A stretch of DNA of 5,191 nucleotides from Comamonadaceae bacterium (GTDB lineage Bacteria; Pseudomonadota; Gammaproteobacteria; Burkholderiales; Burkholderiaceae_C): positions 1 through 5,191 of the forward strand of contig CANLWQ010000156.1 of the NCBI GenBank assembly GCA_947494405.1, given 5' to 3'. The position numbers were made by a program, and so were the translations under genes. Shown one piece after another: positions 1 through 5,191 of the stretch. The notes under the pieces are model-generated. The model searched no databases and had not been told where the DNA came from. It saw nothing but the letters and a program-made list of their open reading frames with translations. Positions within the stretch are counted from its first letter, which is position 1. Every line of letters begins with the position of its first letter.

Positions 1-1046
1 ACAGACAATGGTTTGGCACCATTGGCCAAGGCCATCTTGAATTGATCACCCAAGCCGGTACGCTGCCAATGGGTGAAAGCCAAACTACTGACAGCGTGGA
101 CGAATTGGCGGGTATGCCCACGCAGCACCTGACCCAAGCCCAAACAGAAAATGCCGAGATTTATGTTCCCGGTTTAAACAAATGGCTTGAAGTCAGAACC
201 CGCTATTTCAATTGGGTGGACGGAAGGCTTGCGCAAATGGTCATCTCCACCGACATCACCGTCAGAAGATTGGCCCAAGAGCAAGCTGCATTGCAAGCCG
301 AACGTGCACAAACCGCGAGCCGCTTGATCACCATGGGAGAAATGGCCTCCAGCGTGGCGCATGAACTCAACCAACCACTGACGGCGATAGCCAACTATTG
401 CAGCGGCATGCTCACGCGTTTGCATGGCCATCAAATCAGCGAAGAAGAACTCATTCAAGCGCTGGAAAAAACCTCACGCCAAGCCCAACGTGCAGGTCAA
501 ATCATTCAACGCATACGCAGCTTTGTTAAACGCAGTGAGACTAACCGCGTGAAATCTGCAGTGGCACCCATCGTGGCCGAGGCGGTTGATCTGGCCGATA
601 TAGAACTGCGCCGCCGGCAAGTCAAACTCAGTTTGTTTGTCTCTGAGCGTTTGGCGCAATTGCATGTTGACCCGATTTTGATTGAGCAAGTGCTCATCAA
701 TCTTTTGAAAAATGCCGCTGAAGCCATAGAACATGCCCAGCGGCCCATCAATCAACGCTATGTGGAATTGCAAGTCATGCCCAAAGAGTTTGAGGGCCAA
801 AGCGTGGTGGAATTTTCAGTCAGCGACTCCGGCTCTGGCATGCAGGCTGATGTCATTGAGCGGGTGTTTGAAGCTTTCTACACCACCAAGAAAGACGGCA
901 TGGGCATTGGCTTGAATTTGTGCCGCACCATCATCGAATCGCATCAAGGTCGAATGACCGCAGAGAACATCTACAATGGAAAAACAACTGTAGGTTGTCG
1001 TATTTCATTTTGGCTCCCAGCCAGTAAAACTTTGATACCCCTGTAA
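1..1046 (+). CDS. PAS-type sensor histidine kinase, FixL-like (5' part outside window)
   Basis: This is the kinase half of a two-component system: it autophosphorylates on a histidine and passes the phosphate to a response regulator, presumably the one encoded next. The frame is open to the left edge (first full codon at base 3), so the true start is upstream; 347 residues are visible. In order, they show the end of a PAS-like sensor region (about bases 150-270, closing with STDITVRR), a charged, probably helical linker (about 270-330), the H-box SVAHELNQPLTAI with phosphoacceptor His at 360-362, the N-box LINLLKNAAEAIE (Asn at 711-713), the D-box SDSGSGM (Asp at 825-827), and an F-box/G2 region FEAFYTTKKDGMGIGL (ending at 914). 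All catalytic boxes are intact. The MGEMASSVAHELNQPL stretch resembles FixL and TodS-type kinases as I remember them. No membrane segment is visible, but the missing N-terminus could hold one, or a haem-binding or other sensor domain. The family call is firm; the signal is unknown. Confidence 0.93.
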   Translation, partial: RQWFGTIGQGHLELITQAGTLPMGESQTTDSVDELAGMPTQHLTQAQTENAEIYVPGLNKWLEVRTRYFNWVDGRLAQMVISTDITVRRLAQEQAALQAERAQTASRLITMGEMASSVAHELNQPLTAIANYCSGMLTRLHGHQISEEELIQALEKTSRQAQRAGQIIQRIRSFVKRSETNRVKSAVAPIVAEAVDLADIELRRRQVKLSLFVSERLAQLHVDPILIEQVLINLLKNAAEAIEHAQRPINQRYVELQVMPKEFEGQSVVEFSVSDSGSGMQADVIERVFEAFYTTKKDGMGIGLNLCRTIIESHQGRMTAENIYNGKTTVGCRISFWLPASKTLIPL

Positions 1047-1063
1047 TGGCCTGTAGGGCCTTT

Positions 1064-1067
1064 GGAG
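1064..1067 (+). promoter_or_regulatory. Shine-Dalgarno site fixing the response regulator start
   Basis: GGAG lies 6 bases before the ATG at 1074, an ideal spacing. It supports ATG 1074 over the in-frame TTG at 1062, which overlaps this site. Just upstream, GGCC at 1048-1051 and GGCC at 1057-1060 could form a small 4-bp hairpin between the kinase stop and this site; it is too short to call functional. Confidence 0.75.
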
Positions 1068-1073
1068 CTTGAG

Positions 1074-1697
1074 ATGAGTTTGATTCCCAAAAAAGGTAAT
1101 GTCTATGTGGTCGATGATGACGAGGCGGTGCGCGACTCACTACAGTGGTTACTTGAGGGCAAAGACTACCGCGTACGCTGCTTTGATTCAGCCGAAACTT
1201 TTTTAAGTCGCTACGACCCGCGAGAAGTGGCTTGCCTTTTGGTTGACATCCGCATGCCTGGCATCTCTGGTTTAGAGTTGCAAGACCGTTTGATAGAACG
1301 CAAGTCCCCATTACCGATTGTGTTTATCACTGGCCATGGAGATGTACCTATGGCCGTCAACACCATGAAAAAAGGCGCAATGGATTTCATCCAAAAGCCT
1401 TTCAAAGAAGATGAATTGGTGAGCCTGGTCGAGCGCATGCTTGACCAAGCCCGCGAATCATTTAGCGACTCCCTCACCGCCGCCAACCGAGACGCCCTCA
1501 TGGCCAAGCTCACCACACGCGAAGCGCAAGTGCTTGAGCGCATCGTGGCCGGTCGTTTGAACAAACAAATTGCCGATGACTTGGGCATCAGCATCAAAAC
1601 CGTTGAAGCGCACAGAGCCAACATCATGGAAAAGCTCAACGCCAATACCGTTGCCGATTTGCTGAAAACTGCGCTGGGTCAAACTGCCAAAGTTTGA
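1074..1697 (+). CDS. Response regulator, FixJ/NarL family (receiver + LuxR-type HTH)
   Basis: This is a cytoplasmic transcription regulator of 207 residues, the usual size for FixJ-type proteins. The receiver domain spans about residues 8-125: acidic pocket in VVDDD (14-16), phosphoacceptor Asp58 in LLVDIRMPG, switch Thr86 in FITGHGD, and conserved Lys108 in QKPF. A short linker leads to a LuxR/GerE-type helix-turn-helix at about 146-190 (LTTREAQVL, then NKQIADDLGISIKTVEAHR), which should bind DNA. All phosphorylation residues are present, so it should be regulated by phosphorylation. The gene starts 27 bases after the kinase stop, has a good ribosome-binding site, and is followed by an intrinsic terminator, so kinase and regulator look like one transcript and a cognate pair. 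The closest named relatives I can suggest are FixJ, TodT/StyR and TtrR-type regulators. The targets cannot be read from this window. Confidence 0.95.
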   Translation: MSLIPKKGNVYVVDDDEAVRDSLQWLLEGKDYRVRCFDSAETFLSRYDPREVACLLVDIRMPGISGLELQDRLIERKSPLPIVFITGHGDVPMAVNTMKKGAMDFIQKPFKEDELVSLVERMLDQARESFSDSLTAANRDALMAKLTTREAQVLERIVAGRLNKQIADDLGISIKTVEAHRANIMEKLNANTVADLLKTALGQTAKV

Positions 1698-1713
1698 ATC
1701 CGTTTCCCTGACC

Positions 1714-1739
1714 GCCCGCTTTTTTGCGGGCTTTTTTTT
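1714..1739 (+). terminator. Intrinsic terminator after the two-component pair
   Basis: GCCCGC (1714-1719) pairs perfectly with GCGGGC (1726-1731) around a six-T loop (1720-1725), followed at once by eight Ts (1732-1739). The 6-bp, GC-rich stem and uninterrupted T-tract are the classical Rho-independent form. It begins 16 bases after the response regulator stop and ends 11 bases before the folD ATG, so any folD transcript started upstream must pass through it. There is no matching A-run on the left side, so it should act mainly on the + strand. Confidence 0.93.
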
Positions 1740-1750
1740 GTGAGTTTTTT

Positions 1751-2611
1751 ATGTCTGCACAACTGATTGATGGCAACGCCCTGTCCCAACAAATGCGAGT
1801 GGATTTTTCAGCTCGCACCCAATCTCTGATCAGCCAAGGCACCACCCCGGGCTTGGCCGTCATCTTGGTGGGTGACAACGCAGCTTCACAAGTTTATGTG
1901 CGCAACAAAGTGAAAGCCTGCGAGCAAGTGGGCATACGCTCGGTATTGGAAAAATACCCCGAAAATCTCAGCGAAGCAGACTTGCTAGCCAGAGTCGACA
2001 AGCTCAACCACGACCCTAGCATCCATGGCATCTTGGTTCAGTTGCCGCTGCCTGCGCACATCGACGCAGACAAAGTCACCGAGGCGATTTCGGCCACCAA
2101 GGATGTCGATGGCTTTCATGTCGCCAATGCCGGCGCTTTGATGACAGGTTTGCCGTGTTTTTGGCCTTGCACGCCACATGGCTGCATGAAAATGCTCGAG
2201 AGCATTGGCTACGACCTTAAGGGCAAACACGCGGTGGTGATTGGCAGAAGCAATATTGTGGGCAAACCCATGGCTTTGATGCTTTTGCAAAAGAACGCCA
2301 CGGTAACGATTTGCCACAGCGCAACCGCAGACCTCAAGCACCACTGCTTGCAAGCCGATGTCATCGTGGCCGCTGTGGGCAAACTCAATGTGCTCACCGC
2401 AGACATGGTCAAACCTGGCGCTGTGGTGATTGACGTGGGCATGAACCGCGATGCCGCGGGAAAGTTATGTGGCGATGTCGACTTTGAAGGTATCAGGCAA
2501 GTGGCGAGCTACATCACACCCGTGCCTGGTGGGGTGGGTCCCATGACCATCACCATGCTGCTCTCCAACACCTTGGATTCAGCCCAACAGTCCCTGTCTG
2601 TAAACACATGA
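1751..2611 (+). CDS. folD: Bifunctional methylene-THF dehydrogenase / methenyl-THF cyclohydrolase
   Basis: FolD is a cytoplasmic enzyme of folate one-carbon metabolism. It oxidises 5,10-methylene-tetrahydrofolate to the methenyl form with NADP+ and hydrolyses that to 10-formyl-tetrahydrofolate, which feeds purine synthesis and initiator tRNA formylation. The protein has 286 residues, normal for the family. Visible hallmarks are [12 protein letters not shown] with Tyr49 and catalytic Lys53, QLPLP (97-101), KDVDGFH (117-123) with Asp120, PCTPHG (139-144), the nucleotide-binding loop GRSNIVGKP (165-173), and the signature [10 protein letters not shown] (257-266). ATG 1751 is chosen because the protein then begins MSAQLIDG, as FolD proteins do; an earlier in-frame TTG at 1724 lies inside the terminator loop. 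The ribosome-binding site is poor (at best GAG at 1742-1744, then six Ts). The stop overlaps the next gene. The identification is secure; where its promoter lies is unclear. Confidence 0.97.
   Translation: MSAQLIDGNALSQQMRVDFSARTQSLISQGTTPGLAVILVGDNAASQVYVRNKVKACEQVGIRSVLEKYPENLSEADLLARVDKLNHDPSIHGILVQLPLPAHIDADKVTEAISATKDVDGFHVANAGALMTGLPCFWPCTPHGCMKMLESIGYDLKGKHAVVIGRSNIVGKPMALMLLQKNATVTICHSATADLKHHCLQADVIVAAVGKLNVLTADMVKPGAVVIDVGMNRDAAGKLCGDVDFEGIRQVASYITPVPGGVGPMTITMLLSNTLDSAQQSLSVNT
2608..2611 (+). other. ATGA stop/start overlap, folD to prlC
   Basis: The prlC ATG (2608-2610) overlaps the folD TGA (2609-2611). The 20 bases before the ATG contain no purine-rich Shine-Dalgarno match, so prlC is probably translated by ribosomes finishing folD (termination-reinitiation). 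The overlap is seen directly; the coupling is inferred. Confidence 0.8.
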
Positions 2612-4635
2612 GTAACCCCCTTCTTGATTTCACTGGACTGCCCCGCTTCAACGAAGTCCGCCCTGAACACATCGCGCCCGCCATGACGCAGCTGCTGTCC
2701 CAAGCTGAAGCGGCCATGGCGCAAGTGACCAGCGCTGACTTTCCCGCGGATTGGTCATCCATTGCCAAGGTACTCGACACCTCCACCGAACAACTGGGCC
2801 GTGCTTGGGGCATGGTCGGTCATTTGCAAAGCGTGGTTGACACGCCCGAGCTCAGAGCCGCTTACAACGCGGAGTTGCCCCGCATCACCGATTTCTTCAC
2901 CCGGCTTGGCGCCAACGAAGCGCTCTATGCCAAATACAAGTCCATCCCTTTGGCCAGTTTGAATGAAGAGCAGTCACGTGCGCATACTTTGGCCTTGCGT
3001 AATTTTGTGTTGTCGGGCGCAGAGCTTGTGGGCCCTGCCAAGCTGCGCTTCGCCGCCATTCAAGAGCGTATGGCAGAAATCAGCCAATTGTTCAGTGAGC
3101 ATGTACTTGACGCCACCGACGCTTGGTTTGTATTCGCCCAAGAGTCAGAAGTGCAAGGTGTGCCAGAAGATGTTTTGCAAGCGGCAAAATCCGCGGCGCA
3201 AACAGAGGGGCAGATGGGCTACAAACTCACGCTCAAAATGCCTTGCTATTTGCCAGTGATGCAATATGCCCACAGCAGCGATTTGCGTGAGAAGCTCTAC
3301 CGCGCTCATGCCACCCGCGCCTCCGCCGAGTTTTCTCATCCGCAGTTTGACAACAGCGCGCTGTTGACTGAGATTTTGCAATTGCGCCAAGAAGAAGCTG
3401 CGCTTCTGGGCTACACCAATCACGCGCAAGTCTCTTTGGCCAGCAAGATGGCCGAGTCACCCCATCAAGTCATGGATTTCTTGCGCGACTTGGCCCACAG
3501 AGCCAAGCCCTATGCTGAAAAAGACTTGAATGAAATGCGTGAATTCGCCCGCACCGAACTCGGTATGGCGGATCCACAAGCGTGGGACTGGACCTTTATT
3601 GGCGAAAAGCTCAAGCAAGCGCGCTACAACTTCAGCGAGCAAGACATCAAGCCCTATTTCACCGCGCCCAAGGTGATGGCGGGTTTATTCAAAATTGTGG
3701 AAACCTTGTTTGAGGTGAGTATTCGCCCCGACACTGCACCGGTATGGCATCCCAGCGTCGAGTTTTACCGAATAGAGCGCCAAGGCCAGTTACTGGGACA
3801 GTTCTATCTCGACCCCGGCGCCAGAAGTGGCAAACGCGGCGGCGCATGGATGGACGATGTGCGTGCGCGTTGGTTGCGCCCCGACACTGCGCAATTGCAA
3901 ACCCCTATTGCCCATTTGGTCTGCAACTTCGCTGAAGGCGTCAATGGTCAACCGCCTCTGCTCACCCACGAAGATGTCATCACCTTGTTCCACGAGTGTG
4001 GCCATGGCCTGCACCACATGCTCACCCAAGTCAATGAACGCGATGTCTCCGGCATCAGCGGCGTGGAATGGGATGCGGTAGAGCTGCCCAGCCAATTCAT
4101 GGAAAATTTTTGCTGGGAGTGGTCGGTGCTGCGCCACATGACCGCCCATGTACAAACCGGTGAACCCCTGCCCCGCGCCATGTTCGACAAAATGCTGGCT
4201 GCGAAAAACTTTCAAAGTGGCTTGCAAACTTTGCGTCAAATTGAATTTTCTTTGCTCGATATGCGCTTGCACACAGAACCCGAACGTTGCAACGATGTGC
4301 TGGCAGTGTTGCAAGAAGTGCGTGATGAAGTGGCGGTGTTGCACCCACCTTCATGGAACCGCATGCCGCACTCTTTCAGCCATGTGTTCGCGGGTGGATA
4401 CGCCGCCGGTTATTACAGCTACAAATGGGCCGAGGTTTTAAGTGCGGACGCCTATGCGGCTTTTGAAGAAACCGCTGACTCTGATGGCATGCCCTCGATT
4501 GATACCGGTCGACGCTACAGACAAAGCATTTTGGAGCGCGGTGGCAGTCGCCCCGCCATGAGTTCTTTCAAAGCCTTCCGAGGACGTGAACCCTCTTTAG
4601 ATGCTTTGATGCGCCATCAGGGCATGGCCGGTTAG
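2608..4635 (+). CDS. prlC: Oligopeptidase A, M3-family zinc metallopeptidase
   Basis: Also known as opdA. This is a cytoplasmic thimet-type zinc oligopeptidase that cleaves short peptides; in E. coli it degrades lipoprotein signal peptides after their release and takes part in general peptide turnover. The protein has 675 residues, against about 680 in E. coli, so it is full length. The start MSNPLLDF and following LPRF...RPEHIAPA match the family N-terminus, and there is no signal peptide or membrane segment. The catalytic motif is [11 protein letters not shown], with zinc ligands His462 and His466 and catalytic Glu463; the third ligand is Glu492 in [13 protein letters not shown]. Downstream, [18 protein letters not shown] (595-611) carries the substrate-binding tyrosine cluster, and the C-terminus ([20 protein letters not shown]) is typical. 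The start overlaps the folD stop and the TAG stop overlaps the stop of convergent rpiA. I see no broken motif or frameshift. Confidence 0.96.
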   Translation: MSNPLLDFTGLPRFNEVRPEHIAPAMTQLLSQAEAAMAQVTSADFPADWSSIAKVLDTSTEQLGRAWGMVGHLQSVVDTPELRAAYNAELPRITDFFTRLGANEALYAKYKSIPLASLNEEQSRAHTLALRNFVLSGAELVGPAKLRFAAIQERMAEISQLFSEHVLDATDAWFVFAQESEVQGVPEDVLQAAKSAAQTEGQMGYKLTLKMPCYLPVMQYAHSSDLREKLYRAHATRASAEFSHPQFDNSALLTEILQLRQEEAALLGYTNHAQVSLASKMAESPHQVMDFLRDLAHRAKPYAEKDLNEMREFARTELGMADPQAWDWTFIGEKLKQARYNFSEQDIKPYFTAPKVMAGLFKIVETLFEVSIRPDTAPVWHPSVEFYRIERQGQLLGQFYLDPGARSGKRGGAWMDDVRARWLRPDTAQLQTPIAHLVCNFAEGVNGQPPLLTHEDVITLFHECGHGLHHMLTQVNERDVSGISGVEWDAVELPSQFMENFCWEWSVLRHMTAHVQTGEPLPRAMFDKMLAAKNFQSGLQTLRQIEFSLLDMRLHTEPERCNDVLAVLQEVRDEVAVLHPPSWNRMPHSFSHVFAGGYAAGYYSYKWAEVLSADAYAAFEETADSDGMPSIDTGRRYRQSILERGGSRPAMSSFKAFRGREPSLDALMRHQGMAG

Positions 4636-5191
4636 TAGCGCAGTGTTTGCACCCCTTGCGGGGTTGCAAGCAAACACATATCGGCTTTTTGAAATGCAAA
4701 AATGCCCACGGTCACCACGCCTGGCCATTGGCTGATGCGCGCCTCTTGCGCCAAAGGCTCTGCGAGTTTCAATCCATGCACATCCAAAATATGCTGGCCG
4801 TTATCAGTCACCAGCACCTGCCCCTCGCGCATGCGCAAAACAGCTTGTCCTCCCATCTGTGCGAACTCGCGAATGATTTGAGGCACCGCCATAGGAATAA
4901 CTTCAACGGGCAAGGGGAAGGTACCCAACACATCAACCCGCTTGCTAATGTCGACGATGCACACAAACTGATCGGCTTGGGCTGCCACTATTTTTTCTCG
5001 GGTGAGCGCAGCACCCCCACCTTTGATCATGCAGCCCTGGCCATCGATTTCGTCTGCACCATCGATATAAACAGCCAAAGACTCAACGTGTGACAAATCG
5101 ACCACCTTGATGCCCAAACTTTGCATGCGCTGGGTGGAGGCCACAGAGCTAGAAACCGCGCCAAGAATAGGAATACCGCTTTGGGCTAAAG
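4632..5191 (-). CDS. rpiA: Ribose-5-phosphate isomerase A (N-terminus outside window)
   Basis: RpiA interconverts ribose 5-phosphate and ribulose 5-phosphate in the non-oxidative pentose phosphate pathway, in the cytoplasm. The gene reads leftward and continues past the right edge: the frame is open through base 5189, with [10 protein letters not shown] just before and across the internal GTG at 5142-5144, so that GTG is not the start. About 185 residues are visible of an expected 220 or so; the missing part is roughly the first 38 residues, including the phosphate-binding GTGST loop. Present are DGADEID (codons for Asp at 5061-5063 and 5052-5054), [13 protein letters not shown] (Lys at 5022-5024, catalytic Glu at 4995-4997), [24 protein letters not shown] and PGVVTVGIF, all matching E. 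coli RpiA in order; the four coded residues correspond to Asp81, Asp84, Lys94 and Glu103 there. The TAA stop overlaps the prlC stop. Identity is secure. Confidence 0.96.
   Translation of the reverse strand, partial: LAQSGIPILGAVSSSVASTQRMQSLGIKVVDLSHVESLAVYIDGADEIDGQGCMIKGGGAALTREKIVAAQADQFVCIVDISKRVDVLGTFPLPVEVIPMAVPQIIREFAQMGGQAVLRMREGQVLVTDNGQHILDVHGLKLAEPLAQEARISQWPGVVTVGIFAFQKADMCLLATPQGVQTLRY
4644..4676. terminator. Strong hairpin at the prlC/rpiA convergent junction, possible terminator
   Basis: On the + strand, CCCC (4652-4655) pairs with GGGG (4660-4663) around the loop TTGC. The stem extends outward as 4644-4651 with 4665-4672, with one bulged T (4664) and one G-T pair. In a second register, TGTTTGC (4644-4650) pairs perfectly with GCAAACA (4670-4676) and ACCCC with GGGGT, leaving a 5-base bulge (4665-4669); this form works on both strands. 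It starts 9 bases after the prlC stop and lies inside the last codons of rpiA. The nearest T-run on the + strand (4686-4690) is 9 bases beyond the stem, and none follows on the minus strand, so it is not a canonical terminator. It could still end prlC transcription weakly or protect the 3' end of the mRNA. Confidence 0.35.

Noticed and set aside
42..44. TTG as the start of the histidine kinase
   Set aside because: The frame is open to the left edge with plausible protein sequence before it, and the PAS-like region would be cut; the gene is simply truncated by the window.
1062..1064. TTG as the start of the response regulator
   Set aside because: It overlaps the GGAG ribosome-binding site that serves the ATG at 1074, and the extra residues are not part of the receiver fold.
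1724..1726. TTG as the start of folD
   Set aside because: It lies in the loop of the terminator hairpin, has no ribosome-binding site and adds residues not typical of FolD.
1724..1752. Possible promoter for folD, with TTGCGG (1724-1729) as -35 and TTTTAT (1747-1752) as -10
   Set aside because: The -10 match is weak and the start site would fall inside the folD coding region, after its ATG.
3790..4344. 184-codon minus-strand open frame opposite the peptidase gene
   Set aside because: It lies wholly antisense to the conserved zinc-binding region of the peptidase and has a low-complexity, His/Gln-rich shadow-like composition.
4683..4702. Second hairpin, GGCTTTTT against AAAAATGCC
   Set aside because: The pairing is interrupted and mostly A-T, and it lies well inside rpiA codons; not strong enough to report as a terminator.
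4647..5093. 148-codon + strand open frame opposite rpiA
   Set aside because: It is antisense to a gene with full family motifs, shows no recognisable domain and has no ribosome-binding site that I can see; it is a shadow frame.

Overview
The window reads as an ordinary, gene-dense stretch of a proteobacterial chromosome, most likely a betaproteobacterium of the order Burkholderiales and possibly Comamonadaceae. This placement is inferred from moderate GC content, compact operons and the character of the encoded proteins; I could not test it by search. There are no mobile elements, CRISPR arrays, tRNAs, rRNAs or phage genes. Almost every base is coding, and no gap exceeds about 55 bases.

Layout, left to right. 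Bases 1-1046 (+) hold the 3' part of a sensor histidine kinase gene: the end of a PAS-like sensor region, then a FixL-type dimerisation/phosphoacceptor domain and a complete ATPase domain. It is followed 27 bases later by a FixJ/NarL-type response regulator (1074-1697, +) with a receiver domain and a LuxR-type helix-turn-helix. The two form a two-component pair, closed by a textbook intrinsic terminator (1714-1739). Only 11 bases after the terminator's T-tract comes folD (1751-2611, +), the bifunctional methylene-tetrahydrofolate dehydrogenase/cyclohydrolase. Its stop overlaps the start of an M3-family oligopeptidase A gene (prlC/opdA, 2608-4635, +) in an ATGA junction. On the minus strand, rpiA (ribose-5-phosphate isomerase A) enters from the right edge and ends at 4632, so its stop overlaps the prlC stop by 4 bases, tail to tail.

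How the genes relate. The kinase and regulator should work as a phosphorelay that controls transcription of unknown targets; the signal cannot be judged because the sensor N-terminus lies outside the window. folD (one-carbon metabolism), prlC (cytoplasmic peptide turnover) and rpiA (pentose phosphate pathway) are housekeeping genes with no obvious common pathway. The folD-prlC overlap suggests co-translation.

I found no previously undescribed system. The most interesting points are about gene expression: a strong terminator almost touching the folD start codon, no convincing ribosome-binding site for folD or prlC, and a convergent prlC/rpiA overlap with a strong hairpin inside the rpiA 3' end.
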